From an uncultured Angelakisella sp. (lineage in GTDB: Bacteria; Bacillota; Clostridia; Oscillospirales; Ruminococcaceae): 15,939 bases of DNA. Position 1 is the stretch's first letter. Every line of letters starts with the position of its first letter. Made by a program: the position numbers and the translations under genes. The stretch is from positions 1 to 15,939 of the forward strand of contig CAKSYU010000039.1 in NCBI GenBank assembly GCA_934524965.1. The letters are read 5' to 3'. Of this stretch, positions 7,005 to 13,580 are shown piece after piece. Below the pieces are notes generated by a model that was not told the DNA's origin, did no database searches, and saw nothing but the letters and a program-made list of their open reading frames with translations.

Positions 7005-7054
7005 ACAAGCCGATTTGCTTTAGGATACTTCGCGTTGGGGTCTTTTTGCAGCGA

Positions 7055-7086
7055 AAAAAGCAGCCGGAGCAACCCGGCTGCTTTTT
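7055..7086 (+). terminator. Intrinsic terminator after the lyase/Cys-rich unit
   Basis: AAAAAGCAGCCGG (7055-7067) pairs with CCGGCTGCTTTTT (7074-7086), 13 base pairs around a six-base loop, ending in a T run on the plus strand and an A run at the start. It separates the upstream unit from the LysR gene and could work in both directions. LysR must therefore be transcribed from within 7087-7115 or by readthrough. Confidence 0.85.
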
Positions 7087-7121
7087 AGCAGCTGTATCAA
7101 TACAGAGGGGAGGGAAACCGA

Positions 7122-8024
7122 TTGGAATTTCACCAACTGAAAGGTCTGGTGGCGCTTGCGGAATCAAGGAGCTTTACCCGCGCCGCCCAGATGACCCATG
7201 TGGTGCAATCCACGCTTTCACAGCAGATCCGCAGCCTGGAGGAAGAGCTGGGCGTACAGCTGGTAGTGCGCACGACCCGCAAGGTGGAGCTGACAGCGGC
7301 GGGGAAAGCCGCTGTGGAATACGCCCAAAAGCTGCTGAGGCTGCGGGAGGAATTCATCTGTGAGATGCGAAAGGAAACGGCGCAGCAATCCGGTGTGATC
7401 CGCATAGGGACGGAGCAGGTGGTGGCAAATTACGACCTGGTGACACTGCTGGAGGGCTTCCGGACGGCGCATCCGGATATCGAGGTGATCCTGCGGGACG
7501 CCATTTCCGGTCGGGCGCTGGATACGATGATCGCCCAGGGGGATCTGGACCTGTGCCTGATCAATGATATTGAGGGCTACCCGCAGCTGAGCGGCGTTGC
7601 CCTGTACCGTGATGAGCTGGTGGCAGTGACGAATAAAAAGCACCCGCTGGCGGAAAAGAAGAAAATAGACTGGACCGACCTTGCCGAATGGCAGATCATT
7701 ATCCCCAGCTCCAATGAGATGCTGGAAAAGAAGATCCTGCAGCGGTGCCGGCTTTGCGGCTTTGAGCCGATGATCGCCTACCGAACCAGCAACCTGCAGA
7801 TCACGGCGGATCTGCTGAGGAAGGACTACGTTTCGCTGAATTCATGCTACGCTGCCAAAACGCACCTGCGCAGCAAGGCAATCATACACATGAAAAACCC
7901 GATCGGTCGGGAGATCTCGCTGGCACATCGCAGCGGGAAAATGCCCTCGGCGGCAGCCGTTACCTTTTTGAAGTATGTGGAGGCATACCGGGAAAACGGC
8001 GGGCAGCCGGAAAACGGACAATGA
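7122..8024 (+). CDS. LysR-family transcriptional regulator
   Basis: This is a DNA-binding regulator of 300 residues, normal for LysR proteins. The N-terminal helix-turn-helix (residues 1-60) reads MEFHQLKGLVALAESRSFTRAAQ, then STLSQQIRSLEEELGVQLVVRT, a classic LysR signature. A linker helix and a two-lobe periplasmic-binding-like effector domain (about 90-290, starting SGVIRIGTEQVV) follow. The start is a TTG at 7122, chosen because AGGGGAGGG (7106-7114) is seven bases upstream and the protein then begins at the conserved first helix; no in-frame ATG suits. Its neighbours are the lyase unit upstream and the convergent deacetylase-fold gene. LysR proteins often regulate an adjacent metabolic operon with a pathway intermediate as coinducer, so control of the lyase or TAXI unit is plausible but unproven. 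No clear T-N11-A site was assigned. Confidence 0.92.
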   Translation: MEFHQLKGLVALAESRSFTRAAQMTHVVQSTLSQQIRSLEEELGVQLVVRTTRKVELTAAGKAAVEYAQKLLRLREEFICEMRKETAQQSGVIRIGTEQVVANYDLVTLLEGFRTAHPDIEVILRDAISGRALDTMIAQGDLDLCLINDIEGYPQLSGVALYRDELVAVTNKKHPLAEKKKIDWTDLAEWQIIIPSSNEMLEKKILQRCRLCGFEPMIAYRTSNLQITADLLRKDYVSLNSCYAAKTHLRSKAIIHMKNPIGREISLAHRSGKMPSAAAVTFLKYVEAYRENGGQPENGQ

Positions 8025-8122
8025 AGGCGAAAGCTGCAGATCCCCTACAGTCGCTTTTAGAGAGTTTATCATAGCGCCCCTGCGCAATGATGTGCCGAAA
8101 CGGAACACCGGTACAGCGGGGG

Positions 8123-8158
8123 CAAAAGGCAAAGGATCGGGTACAAAGCACCCGATCC
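8123..8158 (-). terminator. Probable terminator of the deacetylase-fold gene
   Basis: GGATCGGGT (8134-8142) pairs with ACCCGATCC (8150-8158), nine base pairs with a seven-base loop. Read leftward it is followed by TTTGCCTTTT, a moderate T-rich tail. It lies 37 bases beyond the stop of the leftward gene. Another GC-rich structure (about 8071-8123) between the convergent genes may serve the LysR transcript. Confidence 0.6.
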
Positions 8159-8195
8159 CCTGCGGAAGAGTATTAAAAAGGAAGAAGAAGCGAAC

Positions 8196-9026
8196 TTAAT
8201 AGGTGACATCCAGGACGGTCGAGGCGACCTCGTGTGGCTGAGCGATCCAGACATAGGGAAGGCTCTTGATGTACTGAATGCAGCGCTGGAACTGGACCGC
8301 GCCGAAGGGTCTGCCGAAAACATGGCTGTGCGCGGTGATCCAGTAGACGACCTTTTCTTCGGGGTGCTTGGCGTACCAGTTCTCAAACTCGTCCACCAGA
8401 TTTCTGTAATACTGGTCGGGCGCATTGCCGTAGCGGACATACAGAGGCATATCGTTGACATTCATGGGGAAGGGCATGAGACAGATATCACCGGCTTCGG
8501 TGTGCTCCACCATGGGCAGGTCGCTGCCCATCCAGTCGATGGTATATTTAAGCCCGTTTTCCGCCAGCAGCTTGCTGGTGTTCAGGCTGGGGGTGCAGCG
8601 GGGGCTGCAATAGCCGACGGGGTGCTTGCCGGTAAGAGAGACCGCCAGATCCAGACAGTGGGACATCTGCTCCCGCTCGGTCGCTTCGTCCAGATAGATC
8701 GGTATGATATTCTGCGCCAGAGAGTGCAGACAGACCTCGTGACCCTCGGCGGCGATCTTTCTAATGAGATCGGGGTGACGCTCCATCTGCACGCCGCTGC
8801 AGAAAACGCTTGCTTTGATCTCTTCTTCTTTCAGGATCTTGAGCTGGCGTTCCAGACCGTTATTGGCGGCATACTTTGCCCAGCCGGCATTGGCGGTATC
8901 ATAATATCCGGGCTTGAGCGCATTGCCCATGGGACCGACACCGGGCGCGGCGCCTTCCTCCCAGCCCTCAAACATGATAGTGAATAGTACGGCAACATGT
9001 TTTTCTTCCGGCCAATTGCGTTTCAT
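8196..9026 (-). CDS. Polysaccharide-deacetylase-fold hydrolase, PuuE-like
   Basis: The 276-residue product has the NodB/polysaccharide-deacetylase barrel plan: an opening beta strand (VAVLFTIMFEGWEE, residues 11-24), the SVFCSGVQMERHPDLIRKIAAEGHEVCLHS segment (73-102) and the late ITAHSHVFGRP strand (230-240). Canonical metal-dependent deacetylases have an Asp pair in motif 1 and H-(S/T)-x-x-x-H in motif 2. Here motif 1 has no Asp (IMFEGW) and motif 2 reads His101-Ser-Leu-Ala-Gln. This departure, plus the N-terminal FEGWEEG, resembles PuuE allantoinase and cyclic-imide-hydrolase relatives that act on C-N bonds of small molecules. No signal peptide is visible, so it is cytoplasmic and not a cell-wall enzyme. 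The start is supported by GGAGGG just upstream. It has its own promoter, divergent from the GntR gene. The substrate is unknown. Confidence 0.85.
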   Translation of the reverse strand: MKRNWPEEKHVAVLFTIMFEGWEEGAAPGVGPMGNALKPGYYDTANAGWAKYAANNGLERQLKILKEEEIKASVFCSGVQMERHPDLIRKIAAEGHEVCLHSLAQNIIPIYLDEATEREQMSHCLDLAVSLTGKHPVGYCSPRCTPSLNTSKLLAENGLKYTIDWMGSDLPMVEHTEAGDICLMPFPMNVNDMPLYVRYGNAPDQYYRNLVDEFENWYAKHPEEKVVYWITAHSHVFGRPFGAVQFQRCIQYIKSLPYVWIAQPHEVASTVLDVTY

Positions 9027-9066
9027 AGGTCACCCTCCTGCAAATAATAAATATATCATTTTCTGT

Positions 9067-9095
9067 ATTATATCATTTGCGGGCGCTATAAACAA
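9067..9095 (-). promoter_or_regulatory. Promoter of the PuuE-like gene with direct repeats
   Basis: On the minus strand TTGTTT (complement of 9090-9095), 17 bases, TATAAT (complement of 9067-9072). Two direct copies of TATATCATTT (9052-9061 and 9069-9078) lie 17 bases apart, the second over the -10 box and the first over the transcript start. That placement fits a repressor site. Confidence 0.75.
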
Positions 9096-9161
9096 ATGAA
9101 ACCTTTCCATATCAATTATCGACGCAAACGATAAATGAAAGGCGGCGCGGCAGGAAAAGCA

Positions 9162-9202
9162 TTGCAACAATTGTTTTCCAATGTTATAATTTAATTGGAA
9201 AA
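9162..9202 (+). promoter_or_regulatory. Promoter of the GntR gene with flanking inverted repeat
   Basis: TTGCAA (9162-9167), 17 bases, TATAAT (9185-9190). A nine-base inverted repeat, TTTTCCAAT (9174-9182) and ATTGGAAAA (9194-9202), brackets the -10 box, with half-sites 20 bases (two helical turns) apart. A ten-base perfect palindrome AACAATTGTT (9166-9175) lies next to the -35. Autoregulation by the GntR product is the simplest reading. Confidence 0.75.
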
Positions 9203-9280
9203 AATGATAAATGAACTGCGCGGAGCGCAGGAGAGCTTTTAACGAAAAATGACACAAGACACAAGTGAGAGGTATAGAGT

Positions 9281-9931
9281 ATGGTGACGGCCTTCCAGTA
9301 CAAAAGCAAGGTGGAAATCTCCTATGATTATATTTTGGAAAAGATAATGGCGCTGCAGCTGAAGGCGGGCGACCGCGTGGTGATCAGCCAGATCGCAAAG
9401 GAATGCGGGGTAAGTGATATTCCGGTACGCGAGGCGCTGAGAATGCTGCAGCGGGAAGGATATGTGACGATAGAGGCGAACCGCGGCGCGGTTATCAACG
9501 GCGTCAGCGATGAAGCCGTCCGCAATATGATCATGATAAAAGGCGTTCTGGAGGCATATGCGACCAGACTGAGCGCGGACTACCTTACGGAGGAGGACCT
9601 GGAGGAGCTGCGGGACATCAACAGAGAGCTGTGGAAAATGGCGGAGGAAAATGATGTGGTGGGCTTCCAGTACCACAACCTTGACTTTCACTCCAGAATT
9701 TACAGGAACCTGCCCAATCAGGAGCTGATCGATATGATCAACGACCTGCGGCACCGCTGGGGCATTACACGGTCGGTGTTCCAGATAGCACCCGAACGCA
9801 TGAGGGAATCCAGCGCGGAGCATGACAGGATCATCGAGCTTTTAGCCCAAAAGGATTACGATGAGCTGGAGCGCTTTACCCGTATCCACAAATTTGCCGG
9901 CAGCGCCCGCTACCACCATAACGACGAGTAA
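9281..9931 (+). CDS. GntR-family regulator, FadR/FCD subfamily
   Basis: A 216-residue regulator. The N-terminal winged helix (about residues 10-75) shows the GntR hallmarks: ISQIAKECGVSDIPVREALRMLQREGYV, then EANRGAVIN. The rest is an all-helical FCD ligand domain (about 80-205) that keeps the likely metal ligands: Asn133 and His137 (NLDFH), His181 (EHDRII) and His203. FCD proteins commonly bind small organic acids through such a metal and act as repressors relieved by the substrate. The ATG at 9281 follows a modest site (GAGAGG). It has its own promoter with an inverted repeat and a terminator right behind it. It lies between the PuuE-like gene and the TRAP permease, so it is the best candidate for the local pathway repressor. 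Confidence 0.93.
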   Translation: MVTAFQYKSKVEISYDYILEKIMALQLKAGDRVVISQIAKECGVSDIPVREALRMLQREGYVTIEANRGAVINGVSDEAVRNMIMIKGVLEAYATRLSADYLTEEDLEELRDINRELWKMAEENDVVGFQYHNLDFHSRIYRNLPNQELIDMINDLRHRWGITRSVFQIAPERMRESSAEHDRIIELLAQKDYDELERFTRIHKFAGSARYHHNDE

Positions 9932-9951
9932 GACTGCCAGAAGCAGAAAAG

Positions 9952-9981
9952 AGAGAGGGAAACCAAACCCCTCTCTTTTTT
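9952..9981 (+). terminator. Intrinsic terminator of the GntR gene
   Basis: AGAGAGGG (9952-9959) pairs with CCCTCTCT (9969-9976); a wobble and A-T pairs extend the base. A nine-base loop closes it and T6 (9976-9981) ends it. It begins 20 bases after the GntR stop. Confidence 0.85.
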
Positions 9982-10066
9982 ACGCCGGAATTTAGTGAAT
10001 GATCACAATAAAGATACATTTTGTTTGAGCAATGTGGCGATTTTGGCGCCGGAAGCCCGCAGAGAA

Positions 10067-10095
10067 TTGACAAAGGGAGCAGGAAATAATATATT
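10067..10095 (+). promoter_or_regulatory. Promoter of the TRAP permease gene
   Basis: TTGACA (10067-10072), 17 bases, TATATT (10090-10095). The -10 sits inside the 12-base perfect palindrome ATAATATATTAT (10086-10097), which recurs in the 13510-13521 intergenic region. Two ATCGAT palindromes (10103-10108 and 10128-10133) lie 25 bases apart in the leader. Confidence 0.75.
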
Positions 10096-10177
10096 ATATA
10101 TAATCGATAGCGTCGAATAGACCTATGATCGATGCGAAAAAGACCGAGAAAATTTATAGAAAAGGGGTAAATTGGCG

Positions 10178-12145
10178 ATGCTGTTTAAGAAAAAGACTGC
10201 TGCCGAAAATGCGGAACCAATGGAAGCAAAGCAGATAGCAGAGCAGCAGGAAGAAGAGATCAGCGATGAGAAAAGAACGCGCACCCTTACCGGCTGGTAT
10301 GATAAGGGCGTTACTCTGCTGCTGATCCTGTTGGGTCTCTATCACATTTATGTGGGCTTTTTTGGCGCTTCCAGTGCCATGCAGCTGAGAGCGACCCACT
10401 GGCTTGTCATTTCTTTCTGCCTGTTCTTTATCTATCCCGCAACCAAAAAGGGACTGGCTAAGGTAAGCATAATCGACTGGGGCTGGGCAATCCTGGCGCT
10501 GCTGAGCAGCGGCTATATTCTGCTGAACTGGAAGAGGATCGCTTCCAGTACCGGTATAACCAATCAGACGGATATCATCTTTGGTATCATTGCGGTGCTG
10601 GTCGTGCTGGAGGCGACCCGCAGAGCGATCGGTCCGGTCCTTGCCGGTTTGGGAGTGTTGTTCCTTGCCTATGCGTTCTTGGGACACCTGATCCCCGGCA
10701 CGCTGGGTCACCGCCAGTATTCGCTGAATCGCATCATGTCCTTTATGTATACCGGAACGGAAGGCATTTATGGCACTGCTATGAATGTTTCCGCCCAGTA
10801 TGTTGCACTGTTTGTACTGTTTGGCGCCATGCTGGAGATGTTTGGCGGCGGCGAGCTGTTTGTAGACCTTGCCTATTCCTTGACCGGCAAGATGCGCGGT
10901 GGTCCGGCGAAAGCATCAGTCGTCAGCTCTGCACTGATGGGCACCATGTCCGGCAGCGCCGTGGCGAATGTTGTTACCACCGGTGCATTCACCATTCCGT
11001 TAATGAAAAAGAACGGCTACAGCCCCACAAGCGCGGGTGCTGTTGAAGCGGTTGCTTCCACCGGCGGTCAGATTATGCCCCCCGTAATGGGTGCGGCGGC
11101 ATTCCTGATGGCGGAGATGACCGGTGTTTCCTACGGTAAGATCTGCCTGGCGGCACTGATCCCCGCATTGTTCTACTTCCTGTCCATCTTCCTCATGGTA
11201 GATCTGGAGGCAAAGAGGGAGAAGATCCCTGTTGCTGAGGACAGCGAGATCAAGCCGGTCGGCAAGGTGCTGAAAGCCAGCGGTTACCTGCTGCTGCCTT
11301 TGATCCTCCTGATCGCGCTGATCGTATCCGGCAAAAGTGCTATCTTCTCCGCGGCATATTCTATTGCAGCGATTCTGATTGTGGATATCATCTTTAATAA
11401 GGATCGGATTCATGTGTTCAACCGTTTCTTCAAGGCGGTGGCAAAGGGTATGAGAGGCGTGATCTCCGTAGCGGCAGCCTGTGCCTGCGCGGGCATCATC
11501 TGCGGTATTATCTCCCTTACCGGCATCGGCTCCAAGTTCTCCAGTCTGATGCTGAGCGTTGCCGGCGATAACATCTTTATCGCCCTGCTGATGACTATGC
11601 TGGCTTCTCTGATCTTGGGCTGCGGTCTGCCCACCACGGCAGCCTACATGGTGCTGGCTACCCTGGCGGTTCCAGCACTGACCAAGATCGGTGTCCCCAT
11701 GCTGGCGGCACATCTGTTTGTCCTCTACTTCGGCTCCATTTCCACCATTACGCCTCCCGTTGCCCTTTCGGCTTACGCGGGTGCGGCACTGGCGGGAGCG
11801 AACCCGAACAAGGTCGGTTTCCGTGCCTTCCGCTTTGGTTTGATCGCGTTCATTATCCCGTTTATGTTTGTCTATTCTCCTCCCCTGCTGCTGGAGGGCG
11901 GCGCGCTTTTCATTGCGCAGGGTGTAATAACCGGCTGTATCGGTGTACTGTGCATCGCGATCTGCGTGCAGGGTTACCTTCTGGCTCCGGCAAGCATAGT
12001 GGAGCGCATAGCAGCATTTGCTGCCGGTCTGCTGCTTATCTTCTCCGGCCTTGTTACCGACTTGATCGGCTTTGCGCTGTTCGCAGGCATTATTGTTCTG
12101 CAGCTGATCCATAAGAAGAAGCTGACCGCAACGCCAGCCACCTGA
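10178..12145 (+). CDS. TRAP transporter fused permease (DctQM, 4TM/12TM)
   Basis: This is the membrane part of a TAXI-type TRAP transporter: a secondary, ion-driven importer that works with a periplasmic-type receptor. The 655-residue protein starts with a charged cytoplasmic tail (about 45 residues, rich in Glu and Lys). A DctQ-like block of roughly four membrane spans follows, then the large DctM part with family motifs: GGPAKASVVSSALMGTMSGSAVANVVTTG, VEAVASTGGQIMPPVMGAAAF, and the mirror-image second half GCGLPTTAAYMVLATL and GSISTITPPVALSAYAGA. The fused DctQM form is the one normally paired with TAXI receptors, here at 4440. The ATG at 10178 fits AAAGGGG (10161-10167) better than the in-frame TTG at 10172, though spacing is long for one and short for the other. 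It has its own promoter. No terminator follows immediately; structured sequence follows. Confidence 0.95.
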   Translation: MLFKKKTAAENAEPMEAKQIAEQQEEEISDEKRTRTLTGWYDKGVTLLLILLGLYHIYVGFFGASSAMQLRATHWLVISFCLFFIYPATKKGLAKVSIIDWGWAILALLSSGYILLNWKRIASSTGITNQTDIIFGIIAVLVVLEATRRAIGPVLAGLGVLFLAYAFLGHLIPGTLGHRQYSLNRIMSFMYTGTEGIYGTAMNVSAQYVALFVLFGAMLEMFGGGELFVDLAYSLTGKMRGGPAKASVVSSALMGTMSGSAVANVVTTGAFTIPLMKKNGYSPTSAGAVEAVASTGGQIMPPVMGAAAFLMAEMTGVSYGKICLAALIPALFYFLSIFLMVDLEAKREKIPVAEDSEIKPVGKVLKASGYLLLPLILLIALIVSGKSAIFSAAYSIAAILIVDIIFNKDRIHVFNRFFKAVAKGMRGVISVAAACACAGIICGIISLTGIGSKFSSLMLSVAGDNIFIALLMTMLASLILGCGLPTTAAYMVLATLAVPALTKIGVPMLAAHLFVLYFGSISTITPPVALSAYAGAALAGANPNKVGFRAFRFGLIAFIIPFMFVYSPPLLLEGGALFIAQGVITGCIGVLCIAICVQGYLLAPASIVERIAAFAAGLLLIFSGLVTDLIGFALFAGIIVLQLIHKKKLTATPAT

Positions 12146-12184
12146 TATTGACAATTTCTTCTCTCCTCTTCTTATAGTTCTTCA

Positions 12185-12389
12185 TTGCGCCGCATGCCAT
12201 GGCACCCTGTCCCGCAAAAAGGGCAGGACCATGGTGTGCGGCAGCGGTGAGGTCCCCGCCGGACGGCTGCCCTTGACCGCCACCGGCTTTGACAAAACAG
12301 AAAACAGAATAGGTCGGATCAGCGAAAAGAGTGATCGGGACTTATTGCAAACGAACGGCGCGACCACTCTAAATGGGGTGGTCGCTTTT
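12185..12389 (+). ncRNA. Candidate structured small RNA or 3' UTR
   Basis: A weak promoter-like pair (TTGACA 12148-12153, 19 bases, TATAGT 12173-12178) lies just before a 21-base-pair hairpin: 12189-12202 with 12229-12242, then 12206-12212 with 12221-12227 beyond a small internal loop. Two more hairpins (12258-12267/12279-12287 and 12317-12321/12332-12336) and an intrinsic terminator follow. A transcript of about 205 bases would be almost fully structured. The alternative is a long structured 3' UTR of the TRAP permease mRNA. No known RNA family was recognised. Confidence 0.25.
12360..12389 (+). terminator. Intrinsic terminator downstream of the TRAP permease
   Basis: GCGACCACTC (12360-12369) pairs with GGGTGGTCGC (12376-12385), ten base pairs including one G.U pair, around a six-base loop, followed by TTTT (12386-12389). 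It would end the permease transcript or the candidate small RNA. Confidence 0.75.
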
Positions 12390-12423
12390 GCTATGCTGCC
12401 AATATGTCGAGAGTTGGAGCTCC

Positions 12424-12452
12424 GAAAGAAAATAGCGCCCCCAAAGGGGCGC
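12424..12452 (-). terminator. Intrinsic terminator of the AEC permease gene
   Basis: GCGCCCC (12435-12441) pairs with GGGGCGC (12446-12452) around a four-base loop. Read leftward the stem is followed by TATTTTCTTT. It lies 21 bases past the stop of the leftward permease gene. Confidence 0.8.
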
Positions 12453-12473
12453 CGAATAAGCGGGAAAAAGCTG

Positions 12474-13427
12474 TTACAGATAACCAGCCACACGCAGGAA
12501 CAACACACAAAAGAAGATGGTGACCACACTGACGAGGGAGGAAAAGATGACCCCGTTGGCGGAAAGGGTATCATCGGCGCCGAATTCCCGCGCCATAACA
12601 TAGGTGCTGGAGGCTGCCGGAGAGCCGAAGATCACAAGGACACAGACCATCTGTACGGTGTTGAAGCCGAGCATGGAGGCAAGTGCCAGTGCCCCTGCAG
12701 GGAGAAGAAAGCCTTTAAGCCCGGTTACAAGCAGGATTTCCTTTTTGTAAACCGAGATATTGGAGAACTTAAAGCCTGCGCCCAACAGAAGCAGCGCAAG
12801 GGGAACGGAGATATTGGATAGCTGGCTGACGACCTTATCGGCGAAGACGGGGAGAGTAATCTGCAGCCTGGAAAAAACCAAGCCGATGACTGCGCCAAGA
12901 AAAATGGGATTGGTAATGATCTTTTTGAGAAGGGTGCCAAAGCGATTGGCAGAGGAAGCGTTCTTATCCTTGAGCAACAGAGTGAACACCGTAATGACAA
13001 AGATATTATTGAGCGGCACCAACATGGCGATGGTAAGAGCGACATCGGCAGTATTGCCATCGCCCAGCAGCTGGGCAGCCAAAGAAAGCCCGAAAAGCAC
13101 AAAATTGCTTTTCATAAAAATGGTGGCGAGACTAGCCTGCCGTTCCGGTGTTTTCTCCATCTTGAGCGCAAGCACCAGCATGGCGCTGTAAACCAGCAGC
13201 GAACCGCCCAGACAAAAGATGACCGAGTTCATGGAACCGGTAAGGCTGCTTTGGCTGGTATAAATGCTGCGGAACAGCTGCAGCGGAAGAAAGACCTGAT
13301 AGCAAAGCCGATTTCCTTGAGAGATGAACGGTTCCTTCATCAAACCAGCCCGTGCAAAAAAATACCCGATGGCGATGATGATGACCATGGGCGCTACTGC
13401 GTTAATGGAAAACAGAAGATCCGACAA
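12474..13427 (-). CDS. AEC-family permease (auxin efflux carrier-like)
   Basis: AEC proteins are two-fold-repeat membrane carriers; characterised bacterial members move malate, malonate or related carboxylates. The 317-residue product is hydrophobic throughout, with about ten spans in two halves: NAVAPMVIIIAIGYFFARAGLM and CYQVFLPLQLFRSIY in the first, NPIFLGAVIGLVFS, SVPLALLLLGAGF and FGSPAASSTYVMAREFGAD in the second. The Asn-Pro helix break and the SPAASSTYVMA segment are typical of the family. The start is taken as a TTG (complement of 13425-13427) behind a seven-G run eight bases away. An internal ATG at residue 14 would delete part of the first span. It has a near-consensus promoter overlapping that of the divergent molybdoenzyme gene. 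It may import the substrate or export a product of the pathway. Confidence 0.9.
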   Translation of the reverse strand: MSDLLFSINAVAPMVIIIAIGYFFARAGLMKEPFISQGNRLCYQVFLPLQLFRSIYTSQSSLTGSMNSVIFCLGGSLLVYSAMLVLALKMEKTPERQASLATIFMKSNFVLFGLSLAAQLLGDGNTADVALTIAMLVPLNNIFVITVFTLLLKDKNASSANRFGTLLKKIITNPIFLGAVIGLVFSRLQITLPVFADKVVSQLSNISVPLALLLLGAGFKFSNISVYKKEILLVTGLKGFLLPAGALALASMLGFNTVQMVCVLVIFGSPAASSTYVMAREFGADDTLSANGVIFSSLVSVVTIFFCVLFLRVAGYL

Positions 13428-13471
13428 AAAGAATACCCCCCCGCCGAGAGATGTATGGAAAATGCAATGGG

Positions 13472-13500
13472 TTGCTGAAATCCTAAATTGATATTATAAT
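13472..13500 (+). promoter_or_regulatory. Promoter of the molybdoenzyme operon
   Basis: TTGCTG (13472-13477), 17 bases, TATAAT (13495-13500, perfect). The predicted start near 13507 abuts the 14-base palindrome at 13509-13522, giving a plausible operator position. Confidence 0.7.
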
Positions 13501-13508
13501 TTATAATA

Positions 13509-13545
13509 TATAATATATTATAAAGGTGGAGCAGATAGATTTCAA
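13509..13545 (-). promoter_or_regulatory. AEC permease promoter with AT palindrome
   Basis: On the minus strand TTGAAA (complement of 13540-13545), 17 bases, TATAAT (complement of 13517-13522). The -10 lies within the 14-base perfect palindrome TATAATATATTATA (13509-13522). The -10 boxes of the two divergent promoters are only 16 bases apart, so polymerase binding at one should interfere with the other. Confidence 0.75.
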
Positions 13546-13580
13546 GACCGATTTACGGACGGAGAAAAGTGAGGTTCCCG

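Larger units (their letters stand above)
12146..12473. other. Gene-free 328-base interval rich in RNA structure
   Basis: No convincing gene was found between the TRAP permease stop and the convergent AEC permease stop. The interval contains a pyrimidine-rich stretch (12154-12182), a long hairpin (12189-12242), smaller hairpins (12258-12287 and 12317-12336), a plus-strand terminator (12360-12389) and a minus-strand terminator (12424-12452). The first part is described as a candidate small RNA. Confidence 0.7.

Noticed and set aside
5335..7167. Long minus-strand open frame opposite the lyase gene
   Set aside because: It is antisense to the well-supported DRE-TIM gene and crosses a terminator and the small Cys-rich gene; there is no recognisable domain or ribosome site.
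8071..8123. Terminator for the LysR gene
   Set aside because: A GC-rich imperfect stem (GCCCC with GGGGC, inner CCGAAACGG) is visible but has no U tail and many unpaired bases.
10103..10133. ATCGAT pair in the TRAP permease leader as an operator
   Set aside because: The six-base palindromes are too short to be significant alone and are not seen at the other promoters; mentioned only in the promoter entry.
10172..10177. TTG as the TRAP permease start
   Set aside because: It would be only four bases from the ribosome site; the ATG six bases later is preferred, although the difference is two residues and not decisive.
13569..13580. GTG as the molybdoenzyme start
   Set aside because: The GAGG overlapping this codon is better used as the ribosome site for the ATG at 13581, six bases further on.
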